64,000 nucleotides of DNA from Demequina flava (GTDB lineage Bacteria > Actinomycetota > Actinomycetes > Actinomycetales > Demequinaceae), in the NCBI RefSeq assembly GCF_000975035.1, contig NZ_BBRA01000002.1, forward strand, positions 1 to 64,000. The letters run 5' to 3'. Position numbers and translations under genes: made by a program. Below are positions 44,961-53,558 of the stretch, one piece after another. The notes below the pieces were generated by a model. That model saw only the letters and a list, made by a program, of their open reading frames with translations. It was not told the DNA's origin and searched no databases. Within the stretch, counting starts at the first letter, position 1. Every line of letters begins with the position of its first letter.

Positions 44961-45821
44961 ATGAGTTGGTGGGAAGCAGTCATCCTGGGCCTCGTCCAGG
45001 GCATCACGGAGTTCTTGCCGATTTCTTCGTCGGCACACGTCCGCGTCGTTGGCCCGCTGCTTCCTCACGGTGCCGACCCGGGCGCGGCGTTCAGCGCCAT
45101 CATCCAACTCGGTACGGAAGCGGCAGTGCTGCTGTACTTCCGAAAAGACATCGCACGGATCATTGCTGCGTGGTTCCGGGCCCTCGCTGGCCAGGACGGC
45201 ACCTCGCGCGCGGAGCGCCTCGGTTCCAAGAACTCCGACGCTCGCATGGGCTGGTGGGTGATCCTGGGTTCGATCCCGATCGCGGTGATTGGTTTCCTCT
45301 TCCAGGACTTCATCGAAGGACACCTGCGCAACCTCTACTTGACGGCAGCGATGCTGGCAATCTTTGGTTTGGTGCTGGGCTTCGCCGACAAGATTGGCCG
45401 GAAGCAGCGCGAGTTGACCTCGTTGCGCGGCAAGGACGCGTTGTTCCTGGGACTGGCGCAGGCGATGGCCCTGATTCCTGGAGTCTCGCGTTCTGGCGGA
45501 ACCATCTCGATGGGACTGTTCTTGGGGCTCACGCGTGAGGCCGCCGCGAGGTATTCGTTTCTGCTCGCGATCCCGGCCGTGCTGGGCTCAGCTGGCCTTG
45601 AGCTGGTGACCAACGCGGACGAACTCACGGCCGCCGGCGGCCCAGGCATCGTGAATACGGTGATCGCCACGATCGCCGCGTTCGTGGTGGGCTACATCGT
45701 GATCGTGTGGTTCCTCAAGCTCATCACGCACCACACGTTCTGGCCGTTCGTGTGGTACCGCCTCGGCTTCGCGGCACTGATTGTTGCGCTGCTTGGGGCC
45801 GGCATCATTCCGGCGCTGTAG
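44961..45821 (+). CDS. uppP: Undecaprenyl-diphosphatase
   Basis: A 286-residue BacA/UppP membrane enzyme that recycles the cell-wall lipid carrier. The family signatures GLVQGITEFLPISSSAH (about residues 9-25) and PGVSRSGGTISMGLFLG with the active-site Arg are present. Around eight hydrophobic segments. It confers intrinsic bacitracin tolerance in many species. Length normal. Confidence 0.95.
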   Translation: MSWWEAVILGLVQGITEFLPISSSAHVRVVGPLLPHGADPGAAFSAIIQLGTEAAVLLYFRKDIARIIAAWFRALAGQDGTSRAERLGSKNSDARMGWWVILGSIPIAVIGFLFQDFIEGHLRNLYLTAAMLAIFGLVLGFADKIGRKQRELTSLRGKDALFLGLAQAMALIPGVSRSGGTISMGLFLGLTREAAARYSFLLAIPAVLGSAGLELVTNADELTAAGGPGIVNTVIATIAAFVVGYIVIVWFLKLITHHTFWPFVWYRLGFAALIVALLGAGIIPAL

Positions 45822-45904
45822 CGCGCGCCGAAAAACGGGTGCGAACTACTCGCACGAGGGCTCTTGAAGTCTGCTGAGCCGATGCTGTGGTTGGGCGCGC
45901 GCTA
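45819..45904. repeat. 11-bp inverted repeat spanning the uppP-PAC2 gap
   Basis: TAGCGCGCGCC at 45819-45829 (it includes the uppP stop) is the exact complement of 45894-45904, 64 bases apart. Inside lie a 6-bp hairpin (GTGCGA/TCGCAC, 45839-45855) and a partial AGCCGATGC motif at 45877-45885. It sits between converging genes. Confidence 0.45.
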
Positions 45905-45908
45905 TGTG

Positions 45909-46775
45909 TCAGTCAGTGCGCTTGGGGCCACCATCGTCACGGCGGCGCAGGAAACGCTCAAACTCCGCGGCGATGGCGTCCCCGGATGCTTCGGGAAGGC
46001 TCGTCTCGTCCATGAGTGCTTCGAGTTGCTTGACGTGGTCGGCGATTTCTTCGTCCTCCTCGGCAAGTTCGTCCGCGCCGCGCACCCAGGCATCGGAGTC
46101 TTCGACGAGATCGCCGAGGTCGATGGACGTGTTGAGCAAGCGTTCGAGTTGGACAAGGAGCGCGGCGGTGGCCTTAGGGCTAGGTGGGTGCGCAATGTAG
46201 TGCGGCACGCCTACCCACAGGCTGAGAACGGTCATGCCGCGGTGCTGCGCCTCGTGGCCGAGAATTCCGACGATTCCGGCAGGGCCCTCGTAATCGGAGC
46301 GTTCAAGCCCGAACCGGGCGCGGGCGGCCTCCTGTTCAGAGGTGACGAAAGTCGGCAGCGGGCGGGTGTGAGGAACATCGACCAGCAGTGCGCCGCATGT
46401 GATCAGGGTGCTCACTCCCAGATTCTCCGCATGATCGAGGATCTCCTTGCAGAAGGAGCGCCAGCGCATCGACGGCTCAATGCCACGGACAATGCTGACC
46501 TCAGGCGCACCCTCGATCGAAGCCGTTGACACGATGGAGCCTGGCCAGGACACGATGCGATCGCCGTCTGCGTCGCGGGTGACCGTGGGGCGTGACACCT
46601 GGAAATCGTGGTAATCCTCGGGGTCAATCGCTGCATGCTCTTTGGCGTCCCACGTCTGCGCAAGGTGATCGAGCGCGGCTGAGGCAGAGGAGCCAGCATC
46701 GTTCCACCCCTCGAAGGCCGCGATCATCACGGACTCATCGGGACCCAATGCTGCGGTGAGATCGTCGGGAGTCAT
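45909..46775 (-). CDS. PAC2-family protein
   Basis: A 288-residue PAC2 (proteasome assembly chaperone-like) protein, with ESVMIAAFEGWNDAGSSASA at the N-terminus, YHDFQVSRPTV, and LSLWVGVPHYIAHPPSPKA. The family is found in archaea and actinobacteria; its bacterial role is unknown. The last 60 residues are acidic and helical. It lies about 4 kb from the arc-dop-pup-pafA locus, as Rv2125 lies near mpa. Starts at ATG 46775 with a -10 six bases upstream. Confidence 0.88.
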   Translation of the reverse strand: MTPDDLTAALGPDESVMIAAFEGWNDAGSSASAALDHLAQTWDAKEHAAIDPEDYHDFQVSRPTVTRDADGDRIVSWPGSIVSTASIEGAPEVSIVRGIEPSMRWRSFCKEILDHAENLGVSTLITCGALLVDVPHTRPLPTFVTSEQEAARARFGLERSDYEGPAGIVGILGHEAQHRGMTVLSLWVGVPHYIAHPPSPKATAALLVQLERLLNTSIDLGDLVEDSDAWVRGADELAEEDEEIADHVKQLEALMDETSLPEASGDAIAAEFERFLRRRDDGGPKRTD

Positions 46776-46781
46776 TGCGCC

Positions 46782-46791
46782 AGCCTAGACT
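46782..46791. promoter_or_regulatory. Overlapping back-to-back -10 elements (PAC2 gene and HAD gene)
   Basis: AGCCTAGACT contains TAGACT on the plus strand (46786-46791), eight bases before GTG 46800, and TAGGCT on the minus strand (46782-46787), six bases before ATG 46775. The two hexamers share the central TA. Confidence 0.5.
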
Positions 46792-46799
46792 CGGGAGGC

Positions 46800-47489
46800 G
46801 TGACTGCGCATCTCTCAAATCCCCAAGCCGTCCTGTGGGACATGGACGGCACCCTCATCGACTCCGAGCCGTACTGGATTGCGGCGGAAACGGAACTTGC
46901 CAGCCGTTATGACGTTCCGTGGAGCCATGAGGATGGGCTCCAGTTCGTCGGCAACCCGCTGCCCGTGTCAGCACGTGTTCTCCAGGAACGCGGCGTGGCC
47001 CTGAGCGAGGACGAGATCATCGGCTATTTGCTGATGCGTGTGCGCGAACAGGTTGTCGCGAACGTGCCGTGGCAAGCCGACGCCCGCGCTTTGCTCAATG
47101 CAACGGTGAGCGCTGGAATCCCGTGCGCACTCGTCACGATGTCGTACACGTCCTTGGCGCAAGCCCTGGTTGCCGCGGCTCCGGACGCGTTCTCCGTCAT
47201 CGTCACCGGGGACCGCGTGACGCGAGGCAAACCGGATCCAGAGGCTTTCCTCACCGCCGCCGATGAACTGGGCGTCGACATCACCCGATGCGTGGCGTTT
47301 GAGGACTCGCCGGCGGGAGTGGCATCGGCATGGACCTCAGGCGCGCGCACGGTCGGAATTCGCAGGCTGATACCCATCGAGCAGCGAGACGGACTCAGCC
47401 GGGTGCAGTCTCTTGAGGGCTGGGATGTCGACACAGTGCGGCGCATTGCTGCCGGAGACGTCATCGATGAACTCGGTGACTCTGTCTAG
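46800..47489 (+). CDS. HAD-superfamily phosphatase (beta-phosphoglucomutase-like)
   Basis: A 229-residue HAD hydrolase of class I. Motif I is LWDMDGTLIDSEPYW (about residues 12-26), motif II is ALVTMSYTS, and motif III/IV are GKPDPEAFL and CVAFEDSPAGVASAW. Substrate unknown; the family covers sugar-phosphate phosphatases and phosphoglucomutases. GTG start near a leaderless-type -10. Confidence 0.87.
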   Translation: MTAHLSNPQAVLWDMDGTLIDSEPYWIAAETELASRYDVPWSHEDGLQFVGNPLPVSARVLQERGVALSEDEIIGYLLMRVREQVVANVPWQADARALLNATVSAGIPCALVTMSYTSLAQALVAAAPDAFSVIVTGDRVTRGKPDPEAFLTAADELGVDITRCVAFEDSPAGVASAWTSGARTVGIRRLIPIEQRDGLSRVQSLEGWDVDTVRRIAAGDVIDELGDSV

Positions 47490-47517
47490 CGAGGCACCGA
47501 GCAGGGAGCGCGGGCAT

Positions 47518-48375
47518 CTAGTTTCCCGCCGACTCCTCGAGAGCGACAGGCCGCACGCCGAGAGCACGCTCGACCGCATCAGGGTCGATGTCGGGTGCGG
47601 TGCCGCCAAACTCGGGGCAGATGTCCTGGAAGTTGCACCATCCACACAGCTTGCTCTTCTTGGTGCGGAAACGGCCCGTTGAGGCGGCCGCGATGATCTC
47701 ATCCCACAGTTCACGGATCTCATGCTCAACAAGGTCGAGATCTTGGTCCGTGGGCCGCAACACGAGCGTGCCGCCGTCCTTGAGGAACAGCAACTGCAGT
47801 AGCGCTGGGCGGCGTCCACGAAGCCGCTCAACAAGGAGCGCGTAGAACTTCATCTGGAACTTCTCTTTGTGCCCGTACTGGGGCAGGGGAGTCTTGCCGG
47901 TCTTGTAGTCGACGATCCGGATGGAACCGTCTGGAGCGACATCAACGCGGTCAATGAATCCGCGCAGCAATGGCCCGTCGGGGAGCGCGAACTGCACAAA
48001 CTCCTCCCGGCCGGCCGGTTCGAGGCGCTGGGGGTTTTCCATCGTGAAGTAGGTGCGTAGCCGGGTGCGGCCGTCCTCGAGCCACGTCGCTTCCGCGGCG
48101 GGGCTGTCGTGCAGGTCGGCCAGTTCCGGCTTCTTGTCGAGCATGACTCGCCACTCGGGCTCGAGCATGGCGGTCGCGGTGTCTTCCGTGCGCTCTGCAG
48201 CCGGACGGTCGTAGAGGTGCTCCAAAACCGAGTGCACGAGTGTGCCGAGCGTCGCAGCGGCCGAGGGCGGCTCGGGAATCTTGTCGACCACGCGCAATCG
48301 GTACATGTAGGGGCATTGACGGAAGTCTCCGGCGCGCGAGGGCGACAGAGCGGGGGAGCGTCCAGCAGCAACCAT
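47518..48375 (-). CDS. RecB-family PD-(D/E)XK exonuclease with Fe-S cysteines
   Basis: 285 residues from ATG 48375. The nuclease core has VDVAPDGSIRIVDYKTGKTP with the catalytic Asp and Lys and QMKFYALLVE following. Four cysteines, one in FRQCPYMYRLR near the N-terminus and three in CGWCNFQDIC near the C-terminus, match the Fe-S staple of AddB/RecB-type nucleases. The corresponding mycobacterial gene is Rv2119. The long upstream extension of the frame is rejected because it crosses the divergent promoter. DNA repair role likely. Confidence 0.88.
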   Translation of the reverse strand: MVAAGRSPALSPSRAGDFRQCPYMYRLRVVDKIPEPPSAAATLGTLVHSVLEHLYDRPAAERTEDTATAMLEPEWRVMLDKKPELADLHDSPAAEATWLEDGRTRLRTYFTMENPQRLEPAGREEFVQFALPDGPLLRGFIDRVDVAPDGSIRIVDYKTGKTPLPQYGHKEKFQMKFYALLVERLRGRRPALLQLLFLKDGGTLVLRPTDQDLDLVEHEIRELWDEIIAAASTGRFRTKKSKLCGWCNFQDICPEFGGTAPDIDPDAVERALGVRPVALEESAGN

Positions 48376-48381
48376 GAGCCC

Positions 48382-48387
48382 AGCGTA
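48382..48387 (-). promoter_or_regulatory. Candidate -10 element for leaderless nuclease gene
   Basis: On the minus strand TACGCT lies six bases before ATG 48375. Confidence 0.45.
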
Positions 48388-48422
48388 GAAGGATCCGGTG
48401 ACATCACCGTCGCGGGAGCGTC

Positions 48423-48428
48423 TACCGT
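48423..48428 (+). promoter_or_regulatory. Candidate -10 element for leaderless site-2 protease gene
   Basis: TACCGT lies seven bases before ATG 48436. Confidence 0.5.
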
Positions 48429-48435
48429 GGTCGCC

Positions 48436-49578
48436 ATGACATCCCCGTCTCCACGCTCCCGCGGCTGGACCTTCGGTCACGCCTTTGGCGCCCGTCTGGT
48501 GATCCAGCCCTCGACAGTGCTGATGCTGCTCCTGTTGGCGCTTCTGTTCAGCACGTCCGGTGGCGGCGAACTCAACCGGCAGACATTCACGCTGGGCCTC
48601 ATCTTCGCGAGCCTGCTGTTTGCGTCCGTCTTTGTCCACGAATTGGCTCACGCAGCTACCGCGCACCGCTTCGGGCGGCAGGTACATGAGGTGGTCATCA
48701 CGCTGTGGGGCGGGCACACCACCTATGACGCGAAGGGCCTGACACCCGCGGTAAGCGGACTCACGTCGGCGGCGGGGCCGGTCGCGAACCTGGTAATCGC
48801 GGCGCTGGCCGCGGTCCCGATCTGGCTGGGATGGGTAGACGTGTCACTGATTGATGCGTTGGCCGGCGACATCTGGCTGTACGCGACGCTCCAGTGGCTC
48901 GTGTGGGCGAACTTCGTGTTGGCGATTTTCAACGCGTTGCCCGGAATCCCGATGGATGGTGGACGCGTTCTGGAAGCGATCGTGTGGAAGAGCACCGGTT
49001 CACGCACCCGGGGCATGAAGATTGCCGCGTGGGGCGGGCGGGTTGTCGCGATCGGCTTCGTGATCTACGTGTTGGGTTGGCCCATCCTTCAGGGGCGTCC
49101 TCCGACAGTGTTCGAATTCGCGTGGGCCGCGTTGGTCTTCATGATCCTGTGGCCTGCGGCCTCGCAAGCGCTCAAGGCGGCCGATGCTTACGCGGCACGC
49201 GAGCGATTCTCGATCGCAGCCATCATGGTGCGGTCGTTGGCGATGCCTCATCACGCCACGGTGGCCCATGCCCGCACTGCGGCCCGTAGCCACGGCGCGG
49301 GTGAAGTCATTGTGACGAGCCCTGACGGTCACCCCGCAGGGCACTTCCCAATCGACATGCTGGATGCCGTGCCAGAAGCCGACCGAGAGAGCACCACGCT
49401 GGTGTCCGTCACCATGCCATTGCCTCGTGGCGCGCAGATCGACGCTGAAGCGGGTACGGACAGCGTGATCGAGGCCGTGCAGCAGTGGTGGGGCAAAGCC
49501 GACGCGCTCGTCGTGACCCATCACGGCGCCTATGTGGGGTTGCTGCGCTTGCAGGACGTGCTGAAGAGCCTCGAATAG
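48436..49578 (+). CDS. Site-2 protease-family (M50) membrane metalloprotease with CBS-like tail
   Basis: 380 residues from ATG 48436. HELAH (the HExxH zinc motif) lies at about residue 71 within a membrane segment (LFASVFVHELAHAATAH). The third ligand is in NALPGIPMDGGRVLEA, the M50 NxxPxxxxDG motif. About six hydrophobic segments span 20-240. The C-terminal 140 residues look like a CBS-domain pair, placing it with M50B proteases of the Rv2625c/SpoIVFB-like group. Substrate unknown. Just upstream of trmI. Confidence 0.88.
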   Translation: MTSPSPRSRGWTFGHAFGARLVIQPSTVLMLLLLALLFSTSGGGELNRQTFTLGLIFASLLFASVFVHELAHAATAHRFGRQVHEVVITLWGGHTTYDAKGLTPAVSGLTSAAGPVANLVIAALAAVPIWLGWVDVSLIDALAGDIWLYATLQWLVWANFVLAIFNALPGIPMDGGRVLEAIVWKSTGSRTRGMKIAAWGGRVVAIGFVIYVLGWPILQGRPPTVFEFAWAALVFMILWPAASQALKAADAYAARERFSIAAIMVRSLAMPHHATVAHARTAARSHGAGEVIVTSPDGHPAGHFPIDMLDAVPEADRESTTLVSVTMPLPRGAQIDAEAGTDSVIEAVQQWWGKADALVVTHHGAYVGLLRLQDVLKSLE

Positions 49579-49585
49579 CTCGCCC

Positions 49586-49591
49586 TAGACT
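49586..49591 (+). promoter_or_regulatory. Candidate -10 element for leaderless trmI
   Basis: TAGACT lies six bases before ATG 49598. It would also drive arc and dop, which follow without gaps. Confidence 0.5.
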
Positions 49592-49597
49592 GGGGGG

Positions 49598-50587
49598 ATG
49601 ACATCCACCCCTCCCACGGGCGCCTGTGAGCGCCGCGGCCCGCTTCGCGCGGGCGACCGCGTGCAGCTGACCGACGCCAAGGGCCGCCACCACACGATCA
49701 TCCTCGAACCGGGCAAGATCTTTCACACGCACCGCGGGCAGTTCAGCCACGACGACATCCTCGGTGGCGACGAAGGCACGGTGGTGAGGAACACCGCCGG
49801 CTACGAGTACCTCGTGCTGCGGCCGTTGCTCAGCGACTACGTCATGTCGATGCCCCGCGGCGCTGCGGTGATCTACCCCAAGGACTCTGGGCAGATCATC
49901 CAGATGGCCGATATCTACCCGGGTGCGCGGGTCGTGGAAGCGGGCGTCGGTTCCGGCGCCCTCACCATGTCGCTGTTGCGCGCTGTGGGAGACAACGGCT
50001 CGCTGACCTCGATCGAGCGACGTGAGGATTTCGCGGACATTGCGCGCGCAAATGTGGAGAACCACTTCGGTGGCGAACACCCCGCATGGGACCTGCTGGT
50101 CGGCGACTTTGCCGAGAGAGTCAGCGAGGTGGCCGCGGAGGCTCCGGTCGATCGCATCGTTCTCGACATGCTCGCCCCGTGGGAGAACATCGAGGCTGCG
50201 GCCAATGCTTTGGCACCGGGAGGTGTCTTGCTCGCCTACGTCGCGACCACGACCCAGTTGTCGCGGCTGGCGGAAGATTTGCGCGAGCACGGTGGTTATA
50301 CCGAACCTCAGGCGTGGGAGTCCATGGTCCGTACGTGGCACCTCGAAGGTCTCGCGGTGCGTCCCGATCACCGAATGATTGGCCACACAGGGTTCTTGCT
50401 ATCGGCGCGACGGATGGCGCCAGGAGTCCAGGCTCCGCTACGCAAGCGGCGCCCGGCCAAGGGTTCGTACCCCACGGAAGCCGAATGGACTCCTGAGGAC
50501 CTCGGAGAACGTGCCGTGTCGGACAAGAAGGTAAGGCGCGTCCGTCGTGATGTGACGGCTACGCGCGCCAGTGAGGAGCAGGAGTAG
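49598..50587 (+). CDS. trmI: tRNA (adenine-58-N1)-methyltransferase
   Basis: A 329-residue TrmI protein. The N-terminal domain (GDRVQLTDAKGRHHTIILEPG) precedes the SAM-binding motif VVEAGVGSGALTMSLLRAVG near residue 110 and the catalytic-region DRIVLDMLAPWE. It methylates A58 of tRNAs. The C-terminal 60 residues are basic and variable. TrmI lies next to arc/mpa in many actinobacteria (Rv2118c). Its stop directly abuts the arc ATG in the same frame. Confidence 0.94.
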   Translation: MTSTPPTGACERRGPLRAGDRVQLTDAKGRHHTIILEPGKIFHTHRGQFSHDDILGGDEGTVVRNTAGYEYLVLRPLLSDYVMSMPRGAAVIYPKDSGQIIQMADIYPGARVVEAGVGSGALTMSLLRAVGDNGSLTSIERREDFADIARANVENHFGGEHPAWDLLVGDFAERVSEVAAEAPVDRIVLDMLAPWENIEAAANALAPGGVLLAYVATTTQLSRLAEDLREHGGYTEPQAWESMVRTWHLEGLAVRPDHRMIGHTGFLLSARRMAPGVQAPLRKRRPAKGSYPTEAEWTPEDLGERAVSDKKVRRVRRDVTATRASEEQE

Positions 50588-52003
50588 ATGGTCGCCGAAG
50601 GACAGGATCGGGTTGCGGCGCTTCAGGCGCGCAACACGGAACTGCAGCGTTTGCTGGAGGCCTCCCGCGAAGCAATGGGGGAGATGCGGGCCAAACTTGC
50701 TGAAGCATCGGCCCCACCCCACACCTTCGCCACGTTCGTGCAGACAGTCGGCGACCACGCTGACGTCGTGTCCAACGGACGCCGCATGCGTGTTGGCGTG
50801 ATGCCCGATCTCGATCTCGATCTCGACCTCCAGCCCGGAGACGAGGTTCTCCTTAACCCCATGAGCGTGATCGTGGGTGGGGCTGATGCTGAATTCACCG
50901 GCCAAGGTGCCCTGGTGCGTGAAGTCCTCGACGACGAACGTGCTCTCGTTGTCTCGCGCGGTGAAGATGAGCGCGTTGTGCGACTCATCGGCGGCAACGC
51001 ACGTGAACGCCTCACCGAAGGCGACACCGTGATCATCGATCAGCGCACCGGCTTCGCCTCCGAGCGCATTGAGCGCACCGGTGTTGAAGCATTGCTGCTG
51101 GAAGAGGTTCCCGACGTGGACTTCGAGTCCATCGGTGGACTGGGCCGCCAGATCGACCGCATTCGCGACGCCATCGAACTTCCGTTGCGTCACCCCGACC
51201 TGTACCGCGAGCACGCGCTGACGCCGCCACGTGGGCTGTTGCTGTACGGCCCGCCGGGATGCGGCAAGACGCTGATCGCCAAGGCGGTGGCACATTCATT
51301 GGCCGATGCTGTGGGAGCCGATCGCTCCTACTTCCTATCGGTCAAGGGTCCCGAACTGCTGAACAAGTACGTCGGCGAGACTGAGCGCTACATCCGCACC
51401 ATCTTTGAGCGCGCACGCGCCAAGGCGTCGCAAGGTTCCCCTGTGGTGGTGTTCTTCGATGAGATGGAAGCACTGTTCCGCTCGCGAGGCTCCGGCGTCA
51501 GCTCCGATATGGAGACCACGATCGTCCCGCAGTTGCTGACCGAACTCGACGGTGTTGAGCAGCTCGGCAACGTCATCGTTATTGGTGCCTCGAACCGCGA
51601 GGACATGATCGACCCCGCCATCATGCGCCCCGGCCGTTTGGACGTGAAGATCGAGGTGTCGCGCCCCGACGCTACCTCCGCTCGTGACATCTTCTCGAAG
51701 TACCTCACAGCGAATCTGCCCCTGGCGTCGGCTGTCGTGGACTCCAGCGGCGGCGACCGCGAGCGTGCGGTGACCGACCTCGCCGCGCACGCCGTGGGTC
51801 ACCTCTATGCGGACCCCTCCAATGCGGAGTACATGTCTGGCGCGCTGATCCGCAATGTCGTCGACCGTGCCAAGACCAACGCCATCAAGGCGCTGATCGC
51901 CGGCGGCGAGCGTGGAATCTCCACGGAGCACATGGATGCCGCGTGCGAAGCGGAACTGGCTGAGGCCCGCGCCGTCGCCAGCTCTCACCTCCGCGAAGGC
52001 TGA
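50588..52003 (+). CDS. arc: ARC/Mpa AAA+ ATPase, short form without proteasome-docking tail
   Basis: 471 residues, against about 600 for Mpa of M. tuberculosis. A short coiled coil (about 5-40) is followed by OB domains (to about 178) and the AAA+ module: Walker A GPPGCGKT at about 221-228, Walker B VVVFFDEMEA with Asp 291 and Glu 292, and SNREDMIDPAIMRPGRLD. From memory of Mpa, the first part of the coiled coil, a loop before GALIRNVVDRAK, and the C-terminal extension ending in GQYL are missing; this protein ends SSHLREG. The family unfolds pupylated proteins. ATG 50588 follows the trmI stop directly, so no longer N-terminus is possible without read-through. dop begins 3 bases after the stop. 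Confidence 0.93.
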   Translation: MVAEGQDRVAALQARNTELQRLLEASREAMGEMRAKLAEASAPPHTFATFVQTVGDHADVVSNGRRMRVGVMPDLDLDLDLQPGDEVLLNPMSVIVGGADAEFTGQGALVREVLDDERALVVSRGEDERVVRLIGGNARERLTEGDTVIIDQRTGFASERIERTGVEALLLEEVPDVDFESIGGLGRQIDRIRDAIELPLRHPDLYREHALTPPRGLLLYGPPGCGKTLIAKAVAHSLADAVGADRSYFLSVKGPELLNKYVGETERYIRTIFERARAKASQGSPVVVFFDEMEALFRSRGSGVSSDMETTIVPQLLTELDGVEQLGNVIVIGASNREDMIDPAIMRPGRLDVKIEVSRPDATSARDIFSKYLTANLPLASAVVDSSGGDRERAVTDLAAHAVGHLYADPSNAEYMSGALIRNVVDRAKTNAIKALIAGGERGISTEHMDAACEAELAEARAVASSHLREG

Positions 52004-52006
52004 TAC

Positions 52007-53536
52007 GTGCGCATCGCAGGAATCGAGACCGAGTACGGAATCGCCGACCCCAACAATCCCCAGGCAAACCCCATCCTGATGTCCTCACGGCTCGTCGAGG
52101 CGTGCCGGACCTGGGCGGGGGAGAACACCGCGCGCTGGGACTACGGCGGCGAAGACCCGCTCCAAGACCAGCGCGGGCACCGGCGCGAGCGCGCCCAAGC
52201 GCACCCCAGCATGCTGACGGACGAGGCCGAGTTCGACGAGAACGTGGGAGCGGTCTCGTTGCGCAAGCGCAGAGGATCGTGGGAAGACCCCGCGCATCTC
52301 AACGCCGTCCTGCCCAATGGATCACGGTTCTACGTCGACCACGCCCACCCGGAGTACTCAGGGCCCGAGGTGCGTGCGGCACGGGACGCGGTGGTGTGGG
52401 ACACCGCGGGCGATGCCATCGCGCTCGCGGCGCTCGCGCAGTACCGGGAAACCGAGGGTCTTGACCTCGCGCTGTACAAGAACAATGTCGACGGCAAGGG
52501 CGCGTCGTACGGAACTCATGAGAACTTCCTGGTCCGGCGGGATCTGGACTTCGACCAGCTCGGGCGCTGGCTCACGCCACACCTCGTGACTCGCCAGGTC
52601 CTGGTGGGCGCAGGGCGTGTGGGGCTGGGCCAACGCGGGGAGGGTGCTGGATTCCAAATCTCCCAACGCGCGGACTACATGGAGGCAGAGGTCGGGCTTG
52701 AGACGACCCTGCGCCGTCCCATCATCAACACCCGCGATGAGCCTCACGCTGAACGATCCCGCTGGCGCCGGCTGCACGTGATCATCGGCGACGCCAACTG
52801 TTTCGAGATGGCCACCTTCCTCAAGATCGGCACCACGGCGCTCGTGTTGTCTGCGATTGAGGCTGAGGACGAGCGTCTTGATTCCCTCGTGCTGGCAGAC
52901 GCGGTGCCCGCAGTCCAGACCGTTTCCCACGACATCACTTTGCGGGCAGCAATACCGCTGGAGTCCGGGGAGCAAGCCACAGCACTTGAGGTCCAACGCG
53001 CGCTGCTGGCGATCTGCCGGGATTACGCCGAGGATGCCGCTGACCACACTCTGCTGGCGCATTGGGAACGCATCCTTGACGCACTGTCTATCGATCCGTT
53101 CTCCGCGGCGAGAGACGTCGAATGGGTCGCGAAGCTGGCGCTCCTGGGGCGTTTGCGGGAGCGCAACGCCACACGCCACGATGATGGCTCCACGGAGCTA
53201 CTCGAGTGGTCCGATGCTCGGTTGGCGGCTCTTGACGTTCAGTGGAGCAGGCTTGGCGACGGCTGGGCGGCGAAACTCACGGCAGCCGGTCAGGTCAGTC
53301 GGTTGACCGACGACATGGAAGTTGCCGAGGCAATGAAGCGCGCGCCGCGGGACACTCGAGCTGCGTTGCGGGGCCGGCTGATTGCGGCACGCCCTGATCT
53401 TGTTGACGCAGCCGGGTGGTCGTCCGTGGTGATCGACCGTGACACTGACCACGGCAACCTCGAAGTGATTCACCTCGACGACCCGCATGCGTCCACGCAT
53501 CCGCTGATCGACGCCCTCGCAACTCAAACACTCTGA
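52007..53536 (+). CDS. dop: Dop, Pup deamidase/depupylase
   Basis: 509 residues. It converts the C-terminal Gln of Pup to Glu and removes Pup from substrates. The N-terminal GIETEYGIADP carries the metal/ATP-site glutamates. The Dop-specific loop region (about 45-75, GGEDPLQDQRGHRRERAQ) is present, distinguishing it from PafA, together with LYKNNVDGKGASYGTHENFL. GTG start at 52007, 3 bases after arc. Because Pup here ends in Gln, Dop is needed before PafA can act. Confidence 0.95.
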   Translation: MRIAGIETEYGIADPNNPQANPILMSSRLVEACRTWAGENTARWDYGGEDPLQDQRGHRRERAQAHPSMLTDEAEFDENVGAVSLRKRRGSWEDPAHLNAVLPNGSRFYVDHAHPEYSGPEVRAARDAVVWDTAGDAIALAALAQYRETEGLDLALYKNNVDGKGASYGTHENFLVRRDLDFDQLGRWLTPHLVTRQVLVGAGRVGLGQRGEGAGFQISQRADYMEAEVGLETTLRRPIINTRDEPHAERSRWRRLHVIIGDANCFEMATFLKIGTTALVLSAIEAEDERLDSLVLADAVPAVQTVSHDITLRAAIPLESGEQATALEVQRALLAICRDYAEDAADHTLLAHWERILDALSIDPFSAARDVEWVAKLALLGRLRERNATRHDDGSTELLEWSDARLAALDVQWSRLGDGWAAKLTAAGQVSRLTDDMEVAEAMKRAPRDTRAALRGRLIAARPDLVDAAGWSSVVIDRDTDHGNLEVIHLDDPHASTHPLIDALATQTL

Positions 53537-53546
53537 CGCGCGCGTC

Positions 53547-53552
53547 TAGACT
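53547..53552 (+). promoter_or_regulatory. Candidate -10 element for leaderless pup
   Basis: TAGACT lies six bases before ATG 53559, the same hexamer and spacing as trmI. It would let pup and pafA be made apart from arc and dop. Confidence 0.5.
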
Positions 53553-53558
53553 GGCGGT

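Noticed and set aside
50585-50590. A trmI-arc fusion by read-through of TAG
   Set aside because: The two genes share a frame and abut, but each has normal family ends and arc has its own ATG with GGAG upstream.
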